Assembly (NCBI GenBank): GCA_013368325.1
Contig: JAACJK010000012.1
Span: 248,001-312,000 of the forward strand
From: Ephemerocybe angulata
Taxonomy: Eukaryota; Basidiomycota; Agaricomycetes; Agaricales; Psathyrellaceae
Length of the DNA stretch: 64,000 bases
Direction: 5' to 3'
The notes below the pieces were generated by a model. The model was given only the letters and a program-made list of their open reading frames with translations. It ran no database searches and was not told the origin of the DNA. This document shows, one piece after another, positions 11,621 to 23,351 of the stretch. A program made the position numbers and the translations under genes. Within the stretch, counting starts at the first letter, position 1. Every line of letters begins with the position of its first letter.

Positions 11621-12318
11621 TCACGCACCGTCGGCACAGCAGCACAGACACATACCCGCCAGGCAAGCCCAGCATCCGGTCGACACGCCAGAGTCAGGTT
11701 TCTGTTGCTGACTATAAATAGACAAAGCACACCGTCAGCTCGTGTCCGTGCATTAGAATCATCGCAGCCCAAGCAAAAAAAGGGCTCCAAGCTCTGGTCA
11801 TGAGGGATTGCACTGGTCCAAGAATAGGACAGCTAGGTTGCACAGCCCACGGAGGTGTGTGTGCGACCGGTTCGGAGTAAACAGAATGCCCACTTACACA
11901 TAGACGGTCTGAGGAGGTGCTTGGGCCTGGTAGCCCTGCTGAGGGTATGGTTGGTATCCCTGAGGAGGAGGTCCGCCATAGCCTCCTTGTCCCTGGTAAG
12001 AGTTCTGGGGTTGCTATCGCACGGAGAAACCGTATCAGTCATATGCCGGTTTGCGGCAGGTTGTCACCCCTACATACCTGAGGATAGTAGCCACCCTGCT
12101 GGGGAGGTGGTCCTATATGGAATGTTTGCATTAGCACTTTTCCAGGCAGCACATATCCAGCGCTATCGCATTAGGAGAACTCCGTAGCGAGCCTCCCTAT
12201 GCATAGAGATATCGGAAGACTTACCACCCTGTGGTGGGTAATAGCCACCCTGAGGCTGTCCGCCGACATAAGGCTGGTCCTGGGGCTTTCCCGAGTTATA
12301 ATAGTCTTGGGCACTCAT
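11621..12318 (-). CDS. CYSTM-type tail-anchored small protein
   Basis: This is a short protein with a Gln/Pro/Tyr/Gly-rich N terminus and a C-terminal cysteine-rich membrane module (CYSTM family, linked to stress and metal tolerance in yeasts and plants). ATG 12316-12318 gives MSAQDYYNSGKPQDQPYVGG, then GYYPPQG. Exon 2 has PPPQQGGYYPQ and exon 3 GYQPYPQQGYQAQAPPQTVY. The last exon starts after CTATTTATAG and reads QQKPDSGVSTGCWACLAG followed by MCLCCCADGA and stop TGA (11621-11623). The block of five cysteines after CWAC is the defining feature. At least four exons encode only about 110 residues, with introns as large as the exons. Confidence 0.85.
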
Positions 12319-13163
12319 TTCCGAAAGTTGTGGACGGACGGGGGACGAGGAGGAGGTGGTGGGAGCGGTTAAAGATCAGGCACGAGCCGCACGACGAAAG
12401 CACAGGCCTGGCTTTATTTGGCAATGTTGATGGCGCAGATGCCGCTTTGTCAAGCATGATCCCACAAGCAGGCTCGCGGCTGAACGTTGAACGGTGGGCT
12501 TGGATAAGGCTTGTCATTGCGCAGCCAAGACAAACTTGGGTTGGGACTTGCTGATGATAAAACAGCGAGCTTTCACCCAGGAGGTTTCCAAATATCGTTT
12601 GCTGCCTCGAGATAGCCTTACTCGGACACGCGGTGGCCTCGCTGCTTCAATGCAAGTCAAAAAATAGCTGGAGTGGGGACCAAGTTACCCGCCGAGGCCC
12701 TCGGCGACGACGGGTCACGGAACCCAGAAAATGGTCTACCCGTTAAGCGGTGCATCTTCGGTGCTGCGTAGCTGCGTCAAGTCATCTTCGCTCCAATCCG
12801 AGAAATTTCATGCTGGGGTAAAGTAACCCCGTCCCTGAATCTCACAGACTGAGGCGGTGCGATCTTCAGGGAACCCACACCATTGTCATCGAGCTCGCAT
12901 GTGAGTTGTAAAAGTGTAGGAAAGTGTATGCTCAATGATTCTAGGCAATGGAAGGCCGATGTATTAGGAATGGAACAAAGCGCAGGTAGGTAGGTATAGT
13001 TCCAGTATTAACAACAAACATAGTAACCCCAAAACGGAGGAGGAAGAACGAACGGCAATAATATACCTCAACAAAAGGCCCAAATAATACGTCGTGAAAG
13101 TGGAAAGGGACACAGAACCAGAAATATAACGAAATGAATGAAGTCGAGAGTCTGAATCATTAA
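12319..13163. other. Intergenic region, CYSTM promoter to velvet 3' end
   Basis: It holds the upstream side of the CYSTM gene and the downstream side of the velvet gene. The frames present are short and unconvincing. Nothing else was recognised. Confidence 0.4.
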
Positions 13164-14327
13164 TTAACTACCGGGGAGGAGGGAGGTGAACATGCGTGCA
13201 CCCTGACGAATGAAGGCCTGCGTAAGAACAGTTGATGCTAGAAAGAGTATCTTAATTTGTGATTGAATTGAGCAGATTACTTGGACGTACGGGCAGCGGT
13301 GTATTGGTTCAATGGAACCACCTCGAAGACATTCGTGTTTACATGGCACAGATGTGTCCCGTTCTTCGACATATTGTGGATTCCAGCAGCGTCAGAACTG
13401 CGGCACAAGGGAGGGGGTGTAAAGAGTCAGTCACCTTCGTCTCCAGAATGATGAGGCGCAACAGAAATATTTACTTTGATATTCGAGAGAGGGTGATGGC
13501 CAGCTGATATTTCCCAGCCCACCGCACGCTCACATCGGGGAACAAAAAGAAGAGGCCCATGTTCCCCTGAAGATCCTCGAGATGATCGACGGAGGAAACC
13601 AGATTGCCATACAAAATAGGGGCCTGATTGTCCCGCCCAATTTGCGACCCCATATCCAACGACCGGGTTCCATCTTCGGAGACCAAAGATAGATGGGCGA
13701 TCAGGAAGGGAAGCTCGCCTTCTCTACGAGGAAGAGAGAAGTGACCTCCTGGCGTAAGAACACGCACGCTGAAGCAATCACAGGGGAGGAGGAACATACG
13801 GTACGAGAGGGCTCCCGGTCGGGTCGTTGATCATCAACTTCACGATGAGAGGCGGCGTCAGGGGCAGCCGTGAAAGGTTGGCCATCCCGAATTCCGCTGT
13901 ACGAAGTGGCTGTTGGACCACTTCGAGTCGATAGATCCTGGCAGGCCGAGGGCAAAAATCAGCTTACTAAATAAAACATCCAGGCTTTGGGGAAAAGGAG
14001 GAACACCTACCTCGTTTGTGGGTCGGCCAGCAGGGACGACACTTTAATACTTGGCTGCGGCCGTCGAATTTGAGAAGTGGGGATTTTGAATGGGGAGCGG
14101 GATGCCTGACCGGAGGCCGAGCTTCGACTCGAAGAAGACGTGGTGGAAAAGGGATTTGAAATTGAAGAGGTACGTGGGGATGACGAACCACTTCCCGCTG
14201 TAGGAGGTGGGGATGGATAAGATTTGGTGGGTTCAGATGCATCTTCATCCTGATATACGCGTTTCGAGGGCACGCGTTCTCCGTGCAAAGCACACTTAGA
14301 ACCCGCGACCCGATGGGTGTTACCCAT
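13164..14327 (-). CDS. Velvet-domain regulator
   Basis: Velvet proteins are fungal DNA-binding regulators linking development and secondary metabolism. A Ser/Pro/Arg-rich N terminus of about 100 residues precedes the domain, with basic segments such as VPSKRVYQDED. The velvet domain starts IYRLEVVQQPLRTAEFG, then LPLTPPLIVKLMINDPTGSP; the next exon has GELPFLIAHLSLVSEDGTRS and ILYGNLVSSVDHLEDLQGN, then MGLFFLFPDVSVRWAGKYQL. The two last exons encode HLCHVNTNVFEVVPLNQYTA and AFIRQGARMFTSLLPGS, ending at 13164. The first in-frame ATG is 14325-14327. The frame stays open further upstream without an ATG, so an additional 5' exon is possible. The long N-terminal extension argues against a VosA-like layout; the subfamily is left open. 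Confidence 0.88.
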
Positions 14328-14928
14328 CGGCCTTGAAACAGAAATAGATGCATCGCAGTCTTGTTGGTGCACTTGAAGCCACCAAACAGATGATAAGTTG
14401 CTCAGACAACCTTACCAGAGCGTCGGGAATGTACTCACTTTGGTTTGTGAACCCCGTCAATAGCTTCGACTCGAAACTCTATCTCAAGTAAGCCAGCGAA
14501 GGAATAGGGTTTACTAGGTTTCCGGAGATAGATGAGTTATGTGACGGAACAACTCCTGGACCGTCGCGAAAGGAAAGCTCTCAAATGATGCTAGGATGAG
14601 TCTGAGTACTGTACGGAAGATAGCCATGATGACTTTATAGGGTCTTAGCTGTGGGTAGCAGGTAATGACACCAACAAAATGGGGGAAGCGCAATGAGGCC
14701 AGCTTCCGTCATACAAATTCTGGAAGCGTGTCACCTCCGATTCTTGGATCAGGGGTCCAAATCTGTCGCCAAACAACCGGAAACTGGTCAGCCATTCGAG
14801 ATCATAGAAGAGAGAATTTTCATGGGACGCTGTTCGGAGACTTGGCTCACAAATATGTTAGTGGAGAGCCGGGGTAAGGGGGGTTATTAAGGTTGTAATT
14901 ACATGTATACGGGGAGATTAAAGTTGGA
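14328..14928. other. Intergenic region, velvet 5' flank to Tim23 3' end
   Basis: It may include the first exon or 5' UTR intron of the velvet gene (a GTAAGG donor-like site lies near 14410 on the minus strand). Frames on the plus strand at 14665-14890 have no recognisable product. Confidence 0.35.
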
Positions 14929-15863
14929 TCAAACGCTCTTTTTCACGACGCTCCAAATGCCAGCCATACCAGATACGATCGTTGCGGATATGAGAGCAGG
15001 TTTAACGCCAGCTAAGGAAAGGGATCGCATTAGATGAATAAGGAAGGCAGTCTACAAAAGTAGAAACCCACCCGTTGACCTGAAGATGGCGCCGGTGAGT
15101 GCACCTGCAGCCATACTTCCGGCAGTATCGTGCTGCCCTCGGAAGGCGTCGATGCTGGAGTTAATACCGTTATAGATCAAGGCTGGAAGAGGAAAGAGGA
15201 TCTGAGTTCGCGATATCGAGGAAGAAACATGAGTACACACCCATCACACCAGCCGAATTACCAACGAAGGTTCCTCTTCTTGTGACAGAGTTCAGGATAC
15301 TGTTGATCCGCAACCTTGTGTTGTATACGGCAAGCGGTCTTCGAGCGCCTTCCCGCACACCCCAGAGGCCGCCAAGGGTCAAACCTAGAAACACGGTGTG
15401 AGCATGTGACAAGATAGAACAATAAGAGAGAACAGATGGGGTGGCCGAAATGTTGAGATAAGGTGAGAGATGTTCAGGGAGCAAGGGAGGCCCAAAACGA
15501 GACATCCACAAGTCGAAAAGAGTAATTTGAAAGAGATCTAAACCCACCACTGAGATACATAGTCCCCGTCCCATAGCACAGGTCATCGCTCCACCCTCTC
15601 GAAGGAATTGCAGTGCCAGCCCCAGGCAAATCGTTTGTCTTTTCATCATCAAGAATCAGATAATCCAATTTGTCCCCTAGTTCTGCCAGCGGGTGTAGTT
15701 TCGTGGGGTCATAGGCTGCCAGCAGGAGGTCGGTGGACGTGACAGGATTCTCCGGTGACGCAGCAGCGACTGGCCGCTGGAACTGGGAGTTGTGGAGATA
15801 CTCTGCAGCGGACTGGGAGGTCGAGGCCTCCGGCTGGGAGTTGTGCGAGTTCGACGACGACAT
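14929..15863 (-). CDS. TIM23: Mitochondrial import channel subunit Tim23
   Basis: This is the core channel protein of the inner-membrane presequence translocase. ATG 15861-15863 gives MSSSNSHNSQPEASTSQSAA. The intermembrane-space region ends KLHPLAELGDKLDYLILDDE and GWSDDLCYGTGTMYLSG. The Tim17/22/23 membrane domain follows: GLTLGGLWGVREGARR, then LRINSILNSVTRRGTFVGN and the next exon LIYNGINSSIDAFRGQHD with AAGALTGAIFRSTG. The C-terminal exon reads GVKPALISATIVSGMAGIWS and VVKKSV, stop TGA 14929-14931. An upstream in-frame ATG is not needed. It is divergent from the TPR gene across an inverted-repeat element. Confidence 0.93.
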
Positions 15864-16010
15864 GGAGGCGAGAACGGAGACGACGGCGGCGAGCAAGGAG
15901 TGACGATGAGCTGGACCCGCGCTAAGTCAAGAAAATGTGATCCCGACATTCGAACCCCGCGAATTGATCCCCGGGTGCCACGTGACCGCCTGAGCCTTGA
16001 ACGAGTCCGG

Positions 16011-16560
16011 GTTCGATGCATATTTCCAGATCCCGGCACCTTTTGCCCAAGACCGAAATCATCACCGGCAGGATCACTCTCGGAGGGCGTCTGCGTTAGA
16101 CCTCCGTAAGAGGAGGGCGCGGGAAGAAAGGCGCTCTAGAGGTGCCTATGCTAGCTGCACTGTGACGACAAAGGTAACAATGTGATATGCGGCGAGGGTG
16201 CCAAGGGCGCTTATTACACGTCACACATCCTGGCTATTTCCGGGGCTACATATCCTTCATCCTTGCTACATGGCTACAACATGGCTACTTATCTTTACCC
16301 AAGGAACTATGATACGACTGAGCCTCCGGAGCCTGCACACTTGACCTTCGGCTCCCTGCAAGTTACATATGTACACCCACCCGACCCTGCAGGGCCTGCA
16401 CCCGCCCTTTTTGCGCCCTCTCGTGGCCGGATTTTAGGATGAGGTCCGCTCGCGGGCGGCCTGGATCAAAGAGGGATCAGGCAGTGATCCAGGTGGCCGT
16501 GCCGGATGCTCGGCATCCTTTTGGGGTTTCGTGGCCGGGATCTGGAAATATGCATCGAAC
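16011..16560. repeat. 550-bp element with perfect 27-bp terminal inverted repeats
   Basis: Positions 16011-16037 and 16534-16560 are exact reverse complements over 27 bp, starting GTTCGATGCATATTTCCAG. Weaker symmetry continues a few bases outside. The interior has no coding potential but holds further short repeats (GGATCAAAGAGGGATCAGGCAGTGATCCAGG-like words near 16463-16491). I see no clear target-site duplication. It fills the shared promoter region of Tim23 (ATG 15863) and the TPR gene (ATG 16625). A MITE-like non-autonomous element is the simplest reading. Confidence 0.75.
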
Positions 16561-16624
16561 GGTGCCTCGCCTTGAACAGCCGGAGCAATAGACCCCGAGA
16601 CGTTGCTTTCACAGAACCTGCAGG

Positions 16625-17729
16625 ATGACCCTCGCTGTACGAAGAGCCCTCACCATCTCAGCATTCCTCAATCGGTCTTTTGGGGTTGCACGGCAGATCT
16701 CGACATATTCCCTCCCAAAAAGGCCCGTTCTTGCGTCGCGGACGGCCTTCACTGCACAGCGTGCGTTCCACCACGAACAACTCGGTGTTATTGACACAAA
16801 CTCTATCTCTTTGCAGGCTATGCCACGTCTGTTACGCCACATTCCTCCCCAATAGATCCTGCAGAAGCAGAAGCGGTTAGGTGCTTGGAACAGGGTACAT
16901 CCAAGCTTGAGGAAGGTGACGTGCAGGCTGCCAAATCGCTGTACCAGCGGAGTGTCGACATCAAGCGAAATGCCAGTTCACTCTTCAATCTCGGCGTCAC
17001 CCATTACCATCTAAGTAAGTCCAAACTGCACGGTGGCTCTCCTGCTCGTGTAATCTAATTTTTGCAGAGGAATATGAAGAGGCTATTGCGGCCTGGAAAG
17101 AGTCGATAACGCTGCAGCCTCAAAGCCCAGATGCCCATACCAGTCAGTACAACTTCCCTATCCGTCCAGTCACTTCCGCTCATTTCTCTCCGCTATAAAA
17201 AAGACCTTGCCAGCGCGTATATTATTTCACCAGGTCTGCTGCTGTGCCTTTACGATTCACAGTCGGGGATTCCTATTGAACGTTGCTTCCTTTTCTTCAC
17301 GCAGTGCCTCGTCCGGATCTTGCATTACACCATCTGGAGTAAGTGTGATTCACTTGGTTCTCCGCGACGTGCACATACTGATAGAGCACCAGGGTTGCCT
17401 TTTCGCTATCTCCCGAAGACCCTGAAATTCTCTTCAACTACGCAGCAGTTCTCGAAGCCAGTCAGTGGTGATATCCTTGCGGCAAGTAGTCAGCCTGACG
17501 ATGTTTTTTTCTTGTAAGCTGGCCGGCTGGAAGAAGCCCTTGAGAAGTATACACTCAGCAAGCAGTACGGTGTGGAGCGCGCAGCAGTTCATATCCGAAA
17601 TGTAGGCCTGCATTCCCTCATTCCGTTGCATATCTAACCGTTTTTCCGGCAAATCAGGTCGGCGCCAAAATCTTGGGCAAAAAACTGAAAGATGCTGAAC
17701 AATCAGGCGAGTCCAAAAAGGATGACTGA
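16625..17729 (+). CDS. Mitochondrial-targeted TPR protein
   Basis: Its role is unknown. ATG 16625 opens an Arg/Ser-rich, acid-free N terminus (MTLAVRRALTISAFLNRSFG, then TFTAQ-like residues) typical of a mitochondrial presequence. Later exons encode LEQGTSKLEEGDVQAAKSLY, KRNASSLFNLGVTHYHL and EYEEAIAAWKESITLQPQSP, two clear TPR units. Further exons give RPDLALHHLE, VAFSLSPEDPEILFNYAAVL and LEEALEKYTLSKQYGVERAA, with a Lys-rich end KILGKKLKDAEQSGESKKDD and stop TGA 17727-17729. Exons are short and separated by introns with GTAAGT-like donors. It matches a conserved fungal family of small TPR proteins; a specific name is not justified. Confidence 0.8.
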
Positions 17730-18007
17730 ACGCCTAGGGCCTCTGTTACCTCCTATAGACGGCTTCGTAGCCATGAAACTCGGGTGATAATCGCTTACTC
17801 TGGCAACTGTTTCCACCGTATATGTTTTGACCACAGTCAGGCATTGTACCCCAGATATCCGGCTGACCTTTGCACTGATATGGTCCATTAAACCGGCTTC
17901 ACTAGTCGACTGCATCCGGTTCCGACGTTCAAGGCAAAGAGAGAAGGATTTACGTTTCGACTTTAATGACATCTGCTAAGGACACCGTCGACCGTGAAGG
18001 GACCTTC

Positions 18008-19781
18008 TTAAGTGCTTCCACCACTGACCTCCGATTCCGCTGAGCCGGTTTGTTCGCCTCCTTGGCGTCTATCGTCATCTCGCAATCCAGAATGTGTACC
18101 TTCTCCGCCACCAACCCCTTGTCCTCCTTGTTCTGGGTACGAGTGTCCTCCTCCTCCGCTGTCCCCGCATGTGGCGCCCAATGGTAAATCATTCCGAGGA
18201 CGTTGGGATGTCGAGAATCCTGCATTAGCATAGCCCCCGCGTGCCACTGGTTGCTGCCCTCCTCCACGATTGCCAAACCCGGGTGCACCTGGGCTACGCC
18301 AGGCTCCTGCAGAATGTCCTCGACCGCCATAGCCTCTTCCTCTATCGGAATACGAGTACCCACTCCCTGACGACCCGGTCTCTCGTTGATTATTGCCATA
18401 CGTAGGCCCACTGTAACCTCCCCGCCAATAGCCGCCACCTCTCGGAGAATATCCTTGACCCCGGCTTTGACCTTGCCCTTGGCCTCCCCAGCCTCTGTTT
18501 GAAGGGGGGCTGTTGTAATGACGCCCCGGGAAGCCTCGCGACGAGGGTGACGCATTGGGCTTGCCAAGGCCTCCTGTAGGAGGGGGTGTCACAGGAGGCG
18601 AATCACGCACCCGCTGGAGGATAGCGGAGATATCGGCCAAACGGTATTCAGGCTCTGGATGGTCGGAGGGCTTGAGATACAGGATGCGATCATATCCTTC
18701 GTGGGCTTGAGGAGGCTCAAAGTCCGATGCGAATCTTGATAGGACGGATAAACCCAGCTCTGGGCTTGTGATGGTAGGGTGGCCTGTCCCTGTTAGGTGT
18801 AGAGCAAAAAGAGAACGATTCAGTCAGCTTCCTGTCCTCGAGTACCACACAGCTGGCATCCTCATGTGGGCGCAGAAGTCCCTAACAGAGGAGGCTTCCG
18901 CGGCGAACACAGGGGGCCATGGGACTCGGTGTTCTGTAAGAGGAAGTGGACGGTACACTAACGGTGTTGAAGACGGGCTGCGCAGACCTAAAATCCGTGG
19001 TTAAGCCACACATGTGCAAGAAGATATTATTATGAGTTTGTGTCCGATAACCTTTATGCGCTGTGGGTGACTCACCTCGTATGGTGTATTGAAAACAATA
19101 ACCCAGACAGGCGTTCCTGGAAATTCGCGAGCGATCTTGATCCAATAGAAGCGTTGTCTAAGCACATGTGCGCGGTTTACAAAAGCAAAGACCATTGGAG
19201 GTGAGGCCGCAGAGGTGGAATGATGTTACCCATTAGCGTGAATCACAGAACTTAGAAAGAAAACGGGGGTTCCCCTCTATATTGAAACCGAAGGGGTGGT
19301 AAGTACTCACGAGGCGTTAAAATTCGTGCGATCGATGCAAACGGAGTGGCCCTGGGCGAGTGACTGGCGGGCGAGGTATTCAACCTGTCGCCTGTCCCCG
19401 AGATCGTCTTGATTGCACCGTCTGAACCGCGGAAAATGCGCCTGCAGGCTCTCCGCGAACGTGCTCTACCATTGCCACAAGGGTTCAACCGTCCACGAGA
19501 CTCGTAAGTGAAGCAAAAGGCGGTTAAGGCGGGCGGAGTACCTTCCCAGATGCAATGAGCCCGCATAGGATGAGTACGACCGGGCCTTCGATGCTCGAGT
19601 CGCTCGTGCCTGCGATCGATGCTGCTAAGCGCCCAACGGCATCATCACCGACGACTTCCGTCGCAACTTGTGCCGAGTTCGTGGCCATTTTCCCGGGATC
19701 GATAGTCCCTGTTTCTACCGCCAGGTCTGCAAGAACGCCGTCCAGACTAGTAGAAGCATGAGTGGAGTCTGTAGTTGCCAT
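18008..19781 (-). CDS. P-loop polynucleotide-kinase-like protein with Gly/Arg/Gln-rich tail
   Basis: The kinase part resembles the 5'-kinase half of polynucleotide kinase/phosphatase. From ATG 19779-19781 (MATTDSTHASTSLDGVLADL), the Walker A motif LCGLIASGK is completed by ST after an intron. The next exon reads HFPRFRRCNQDDLGDRRQVE and LAQGHSVCIDRTNFNA, with the DRTN motif of the family. Then come QRFYWIKIAREFPGTPVWVI, VFNTPYE, VCAARLQHR and TGHPTITSPELGLSVLSRFA, matching the lid/HPT region. The last exon continues HEGYDRILYLKPSDHPEPEY and then about 180 residues rich in G, R, Q, S and P with RGG-like repeats, a probable RNA- or ssDNA-binding disordered tail. The stop is at 18008. No HAD phosphatase domain is visible. 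It converges with the TPR gene. Confidence 0.82.
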
Positions 19782-20856
19782 GAGTCTCAAACGAGGGGGA
19801 GATGGTGAAGGTTGGGGTGTAAAAAGTTGTGAGCGCCCGCCTAATGATTCAATCCTTGATCGCTGCCGGCCGAGCCGCCGAGCCCTCGAGCTCATACGGC
19901 ATCAAAACACTGATTCGACACTTAGCGACAACCGCGAAGATGCACAAAGAGTCATCGGTCGTCTTACTAGTGAAGACGGTGCTGGACTGAGTGACTCGGC
20001 CTTCAAGGCGCTCGATTGAATCGTAAATTCAAGTTGGAAAGCAAGGTTTCCGGGCTTGTACACTTTCCCCACTTTGATCTACCACCGGATCGACATCCCT
20101 CATATCAAGGAGCTGAGAACTGCTGAGAAGGACAATTAGGAAGAGCCAGCCCCTCAGATGAGATAGTAAGTCCCTTGGCGCGGTGCTGTGCTGTATCCCA
20201 ATCCAAGTAGACGTCGACCAAGGAGAAGGTCAAGGAGACGAAGATGCCGTCGTCTCGAACACAATACAGGGAACGTGTGGGGGACGTCGACCCCCGGCTC
20301 TCATGCCCTACGAGATAATAAACGCACATGGGGTCAAGTGGATCTCCACCTACGGCAACCTGACCGAAGCTCAAAACGTTCACCAGATTCTGAGCCACAA
20401 TGGGAAACCTTACGTCCAGCGAATCCTAAGTTACAACCCACTAAATGGCCCGAGCCTCTAACTTTAACTGCAATGACTGGAATTAGGTAGGCGTAACAAA
20501 AACGATACAGTGAGTCAGTCCGTCGGTGACAGACCTTAAACTACAACCTCCGAAAGAAGTATGGGAAGCAATGAAAAAGAGGGTCATTCCTCATACTAGC
20601 TGGATCTAAAAGGCTTGACTTAATTCCACTGACTTCTGCAAGGCCAACAACCGACAATCCTTTGTCACGAGAAGGACGGAATTGAATTGGAGTGAAAAAC
20701 GCTGTAGGGTATCATGTCATTAAAATAGAAAATCCCCAGAACTGTCAACGCGAGAGAGGCGTTCTGTCTGGTAATGAAAGTCATCTTAGAACCGAAGTGA
20801 GACGGCAGCTCGGAATGCTCACAGAATGCCTCATTGCATATTACATATTGCGCTCC
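19782..20856. other. Intergenic region without a supported gene
   Basis: Overlapping open frames exist on both strands at 20105-20490 (about 97 codons on the minus strand), but none shows a motif or fits with spliced neighbours. No RNA gene was recognised. Confidence 0.4.
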
Positions 20857-23021
20857 CTATCGCCCATTCACAGTAGCTGTTGAGTCCCTACGGTTAGAAG
20901 GAGACGGTGCCATTTCGCCAGGCGATGTGGAGGACGATGGACCAGTCTCAGGTGGGCCGGGCGCTTTGTTTGGGTGATCTGGGATCTTCTCAATTTCCCT
21001 CTTTGCCTCTTCCCATGCTTCCAGGTTCTACATGACAGAGGAACGCCATGAACAAAAGGGAGATGATTGCCCGCCAAATTGCACACACACCTTCTTACAC
21101 CAATCACGATGAGCTTGGGCCATTGCAATTCCCATTTCACGCAAGTCCGCGACCTTTTGTCGTTGGAAACGATCGAGATCCGCCTGTATCGTGGAACTGG
21201 AGTACTTGAGATCCTGCGCCGCCAAATGAAGCGCATCCTCGAGCTATCCAATAAAGCAGCATTAGACGAATGAATTTCTGAAATGAAACCAGTGACAATA
21301 CGAACAGTTGATATGGATTCTTTCGTCTTGGTGATGCTATTCCGTCGAGCAGTTTCAGGGTCCACATCCATCATCCCGTGCAAAGTATAGCTCAGGGCGT
21401 TGATGAGACCCATTCCTGGAGTCCGAGTTCGCCGCCGAGCTGGATTCTGTCCAGGATGGGCAGGCAGGTGACTACTAGACTCTGAATTTGCATTGTCCTC
21501 TTCTGGGGATCCTTCTCCCTGCTCAGGGTTGGCCGATGACGTCGAGCTAGGTCCAGCCATCCGACCCCTTCCAAGAGCTTCCTCTAATCTCCTCGCTTCC
21601 CTCTCGCTCTTCTCCAACTCTTCTAGTTGTTCACGCTTGTTCTCCAAAACATCTTGGGTCATCTCATACTGCACATGCTTCTGATGCCGATACGCAAGGA
21701 GTTTCTTGATGATCGAGGCAAACTGGGTATATTCGTGTAAAGGCTCCGCCCAATTCTGCTCAACTTCTTGGAGCTGAAAGCGTCGAACAATAAGTGTCAT
21801 TTAAGGGGAAGATTACGGAGATCGACGTACTAGTTTTGTCGTGGAAACATAGGTGGTATCAACCGCTTGGCCGGTCTTCTCGATCGCAGAAGCCAATTCG
21901 TTGCTTTCGTTCAAACTGAACCCGTTAAGAGTTGCTCCAAGATCGGCATGGTCCTGTGCGTAGTCTATTAAGTGGTGAGAGAGCGTTACAATATGCATAG
22001 TGGGGTCGTATACTAACCTGACCATCGTTTCACGACGCGACGCGTAACCTTCTCCATAGGACCGCTCATATGGTTCGCAAACTTGATCGTGAATGCCTCG
22101 GAGTCAAGGAACCGCTGGTCGGGCCTCCTGAGGGGATGCGCAGCAGACGGGTTCGGCAATGCAGAGTACGCAGCAGCGGCATTCTGATCCGTGGGGTTGT
22201 GCGACGGGGCTTTCAAGATGTTCTTTGGTAAAAGCGAGATAGGTGGAGAGTTCAGGACTTCATTCTATGAAGCGTTTAGCACATTTCCTAATGCGTAGGT
22301 AGCATGGTTTCGTACCCACGACACCTCCCCGTCCAGGAACCGATGGAAGACATGTTCATTGGAGAGGATGGGGTGACGAGCGAGCCTATTCAAGAAGGTC
22401 TGAAGCATGCGCTTTCTCCTTGAAATCAGGGCTGCGTCTTCTTTCGCTTTCGCTTGTTTGACGGCGTAGTCCCCAATGGTTTGCTTGGATGGGATAGGGG
22501 GTACAATGAGCGTCGGATATAGCTTGGACAGGGAGTCGCGCAGTGATTCGAATTCCGAGTACCGATGTCGAGCTTCTGCATCCTAAAGTGATATTAGAGG
22601 TTACTTGTCAGAGTCGAGGGATATACTCACCCCAGTTCTTATAACGTACACGATGTACGGTGAACTCGTGCCTGCACTCGTCTTCTGAGCGTCCACAATC
22701 TCCACGGCAGTTAGTTTGGCCCGCTGAACAGCAACTATGAACCGCACTCACCACTATTTCGATATCATCGTTCGTATGCAGATATCTATCTCGAGTGCAG
22801 CAGAAATCTGTCTTGTAATTGGAGGCCTGGGCGCCATGAGACTCTGTGGAAGCGAATGCCGCGCGGTGGGGCGGCGATGAGGGTGAGAGAGCACTGGACG
22901 CATGCGGCGGCGGTGACGACGGCTCGTAGATGGCCACCTTGGACATCGACGACGTTGCCGAAGGTATAGCGTCGAGATCCTGCTCAAAGGGGTTCTCGTC
23001 TTCAAAGCCTTCCATGTCCAT
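20857..23021 (-). CDS. Sorting nexin Snx41/Atg20 family
   Basis: This is a PX-BAR sorting nexin that binds PI3P on endosomes and serves retrieval and selective autophagy. ATG 23019-23021 gives MDMEGFEDENPFEQDLDAIP and a Ser/Pro-rich leader. The PX domain spans three exons: VDAQKTSAGTSSPYIVYVIR, then HRYSEFESLRDSLSKLYPTL and IVPPIPSKQTIGDYAVKQAK, RRKRMLQTFLNRLARHPILS. The BAR region includes FANHMSGPMEKVTRRVVKRW, DLGATLNGFSLNESNELASA, LQEVEQNWAEPLHEYTQFAS and a long coiled coil (LENKREQLEELEKSEREARR). A Ser/Glu-rich low-complexity insert follows, then DLDRFQRQKVADLREMGIAM, typical of this subgroup. The stop is TAG 20857-20859. The PX loop IPPIPSKQTIGDYA and the RFQRQKVADL ending favour Snx41/Atg20 over other nexins. 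Confidence 0.88.
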
Positions 23022-23351
23022 TCTGGCTTGCGTTCAGGAGTAACTCAAGGACTGGTCTGGCGTCAAAGCGCTGGCAAATGGGGTTTGAGCACTGATAGTA
23101 CTGGAAGCAGCTGCTTTGTCGTCGCGCTACACAGCGTCGGCGGGTCGAAGAAGTCGTGCAGGTCGTTGTGGTCGTCGTCGAGAGTACGGCCAATTCACGA
23201 CGGCTGTGGATTCAGTGCCTTATTTGGCCTTGTATGAGGCTGTCAGCCAATGATTGACATGAGATCATCCGCAGTGCAGCGCCTCTGCCAGGACGGCGAG
23301 TTGCCAACTAGATGCGTACGCTTGATAAACTACAGTCGAGTATATACTGAG

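Noticed and set aside
16008..16020. GGGTTCGATGC as a possible tRNA B box
   Set aside because: It is the end of the 27-bp inverted repeat, and no A box or acceptor stem fits upstream.
20105..20490. Overlapping frames on both strands (about 97-100 codons)
   Set aside because: Neither shows a recognisable domain or fits into a spliced model; left as intergenic.
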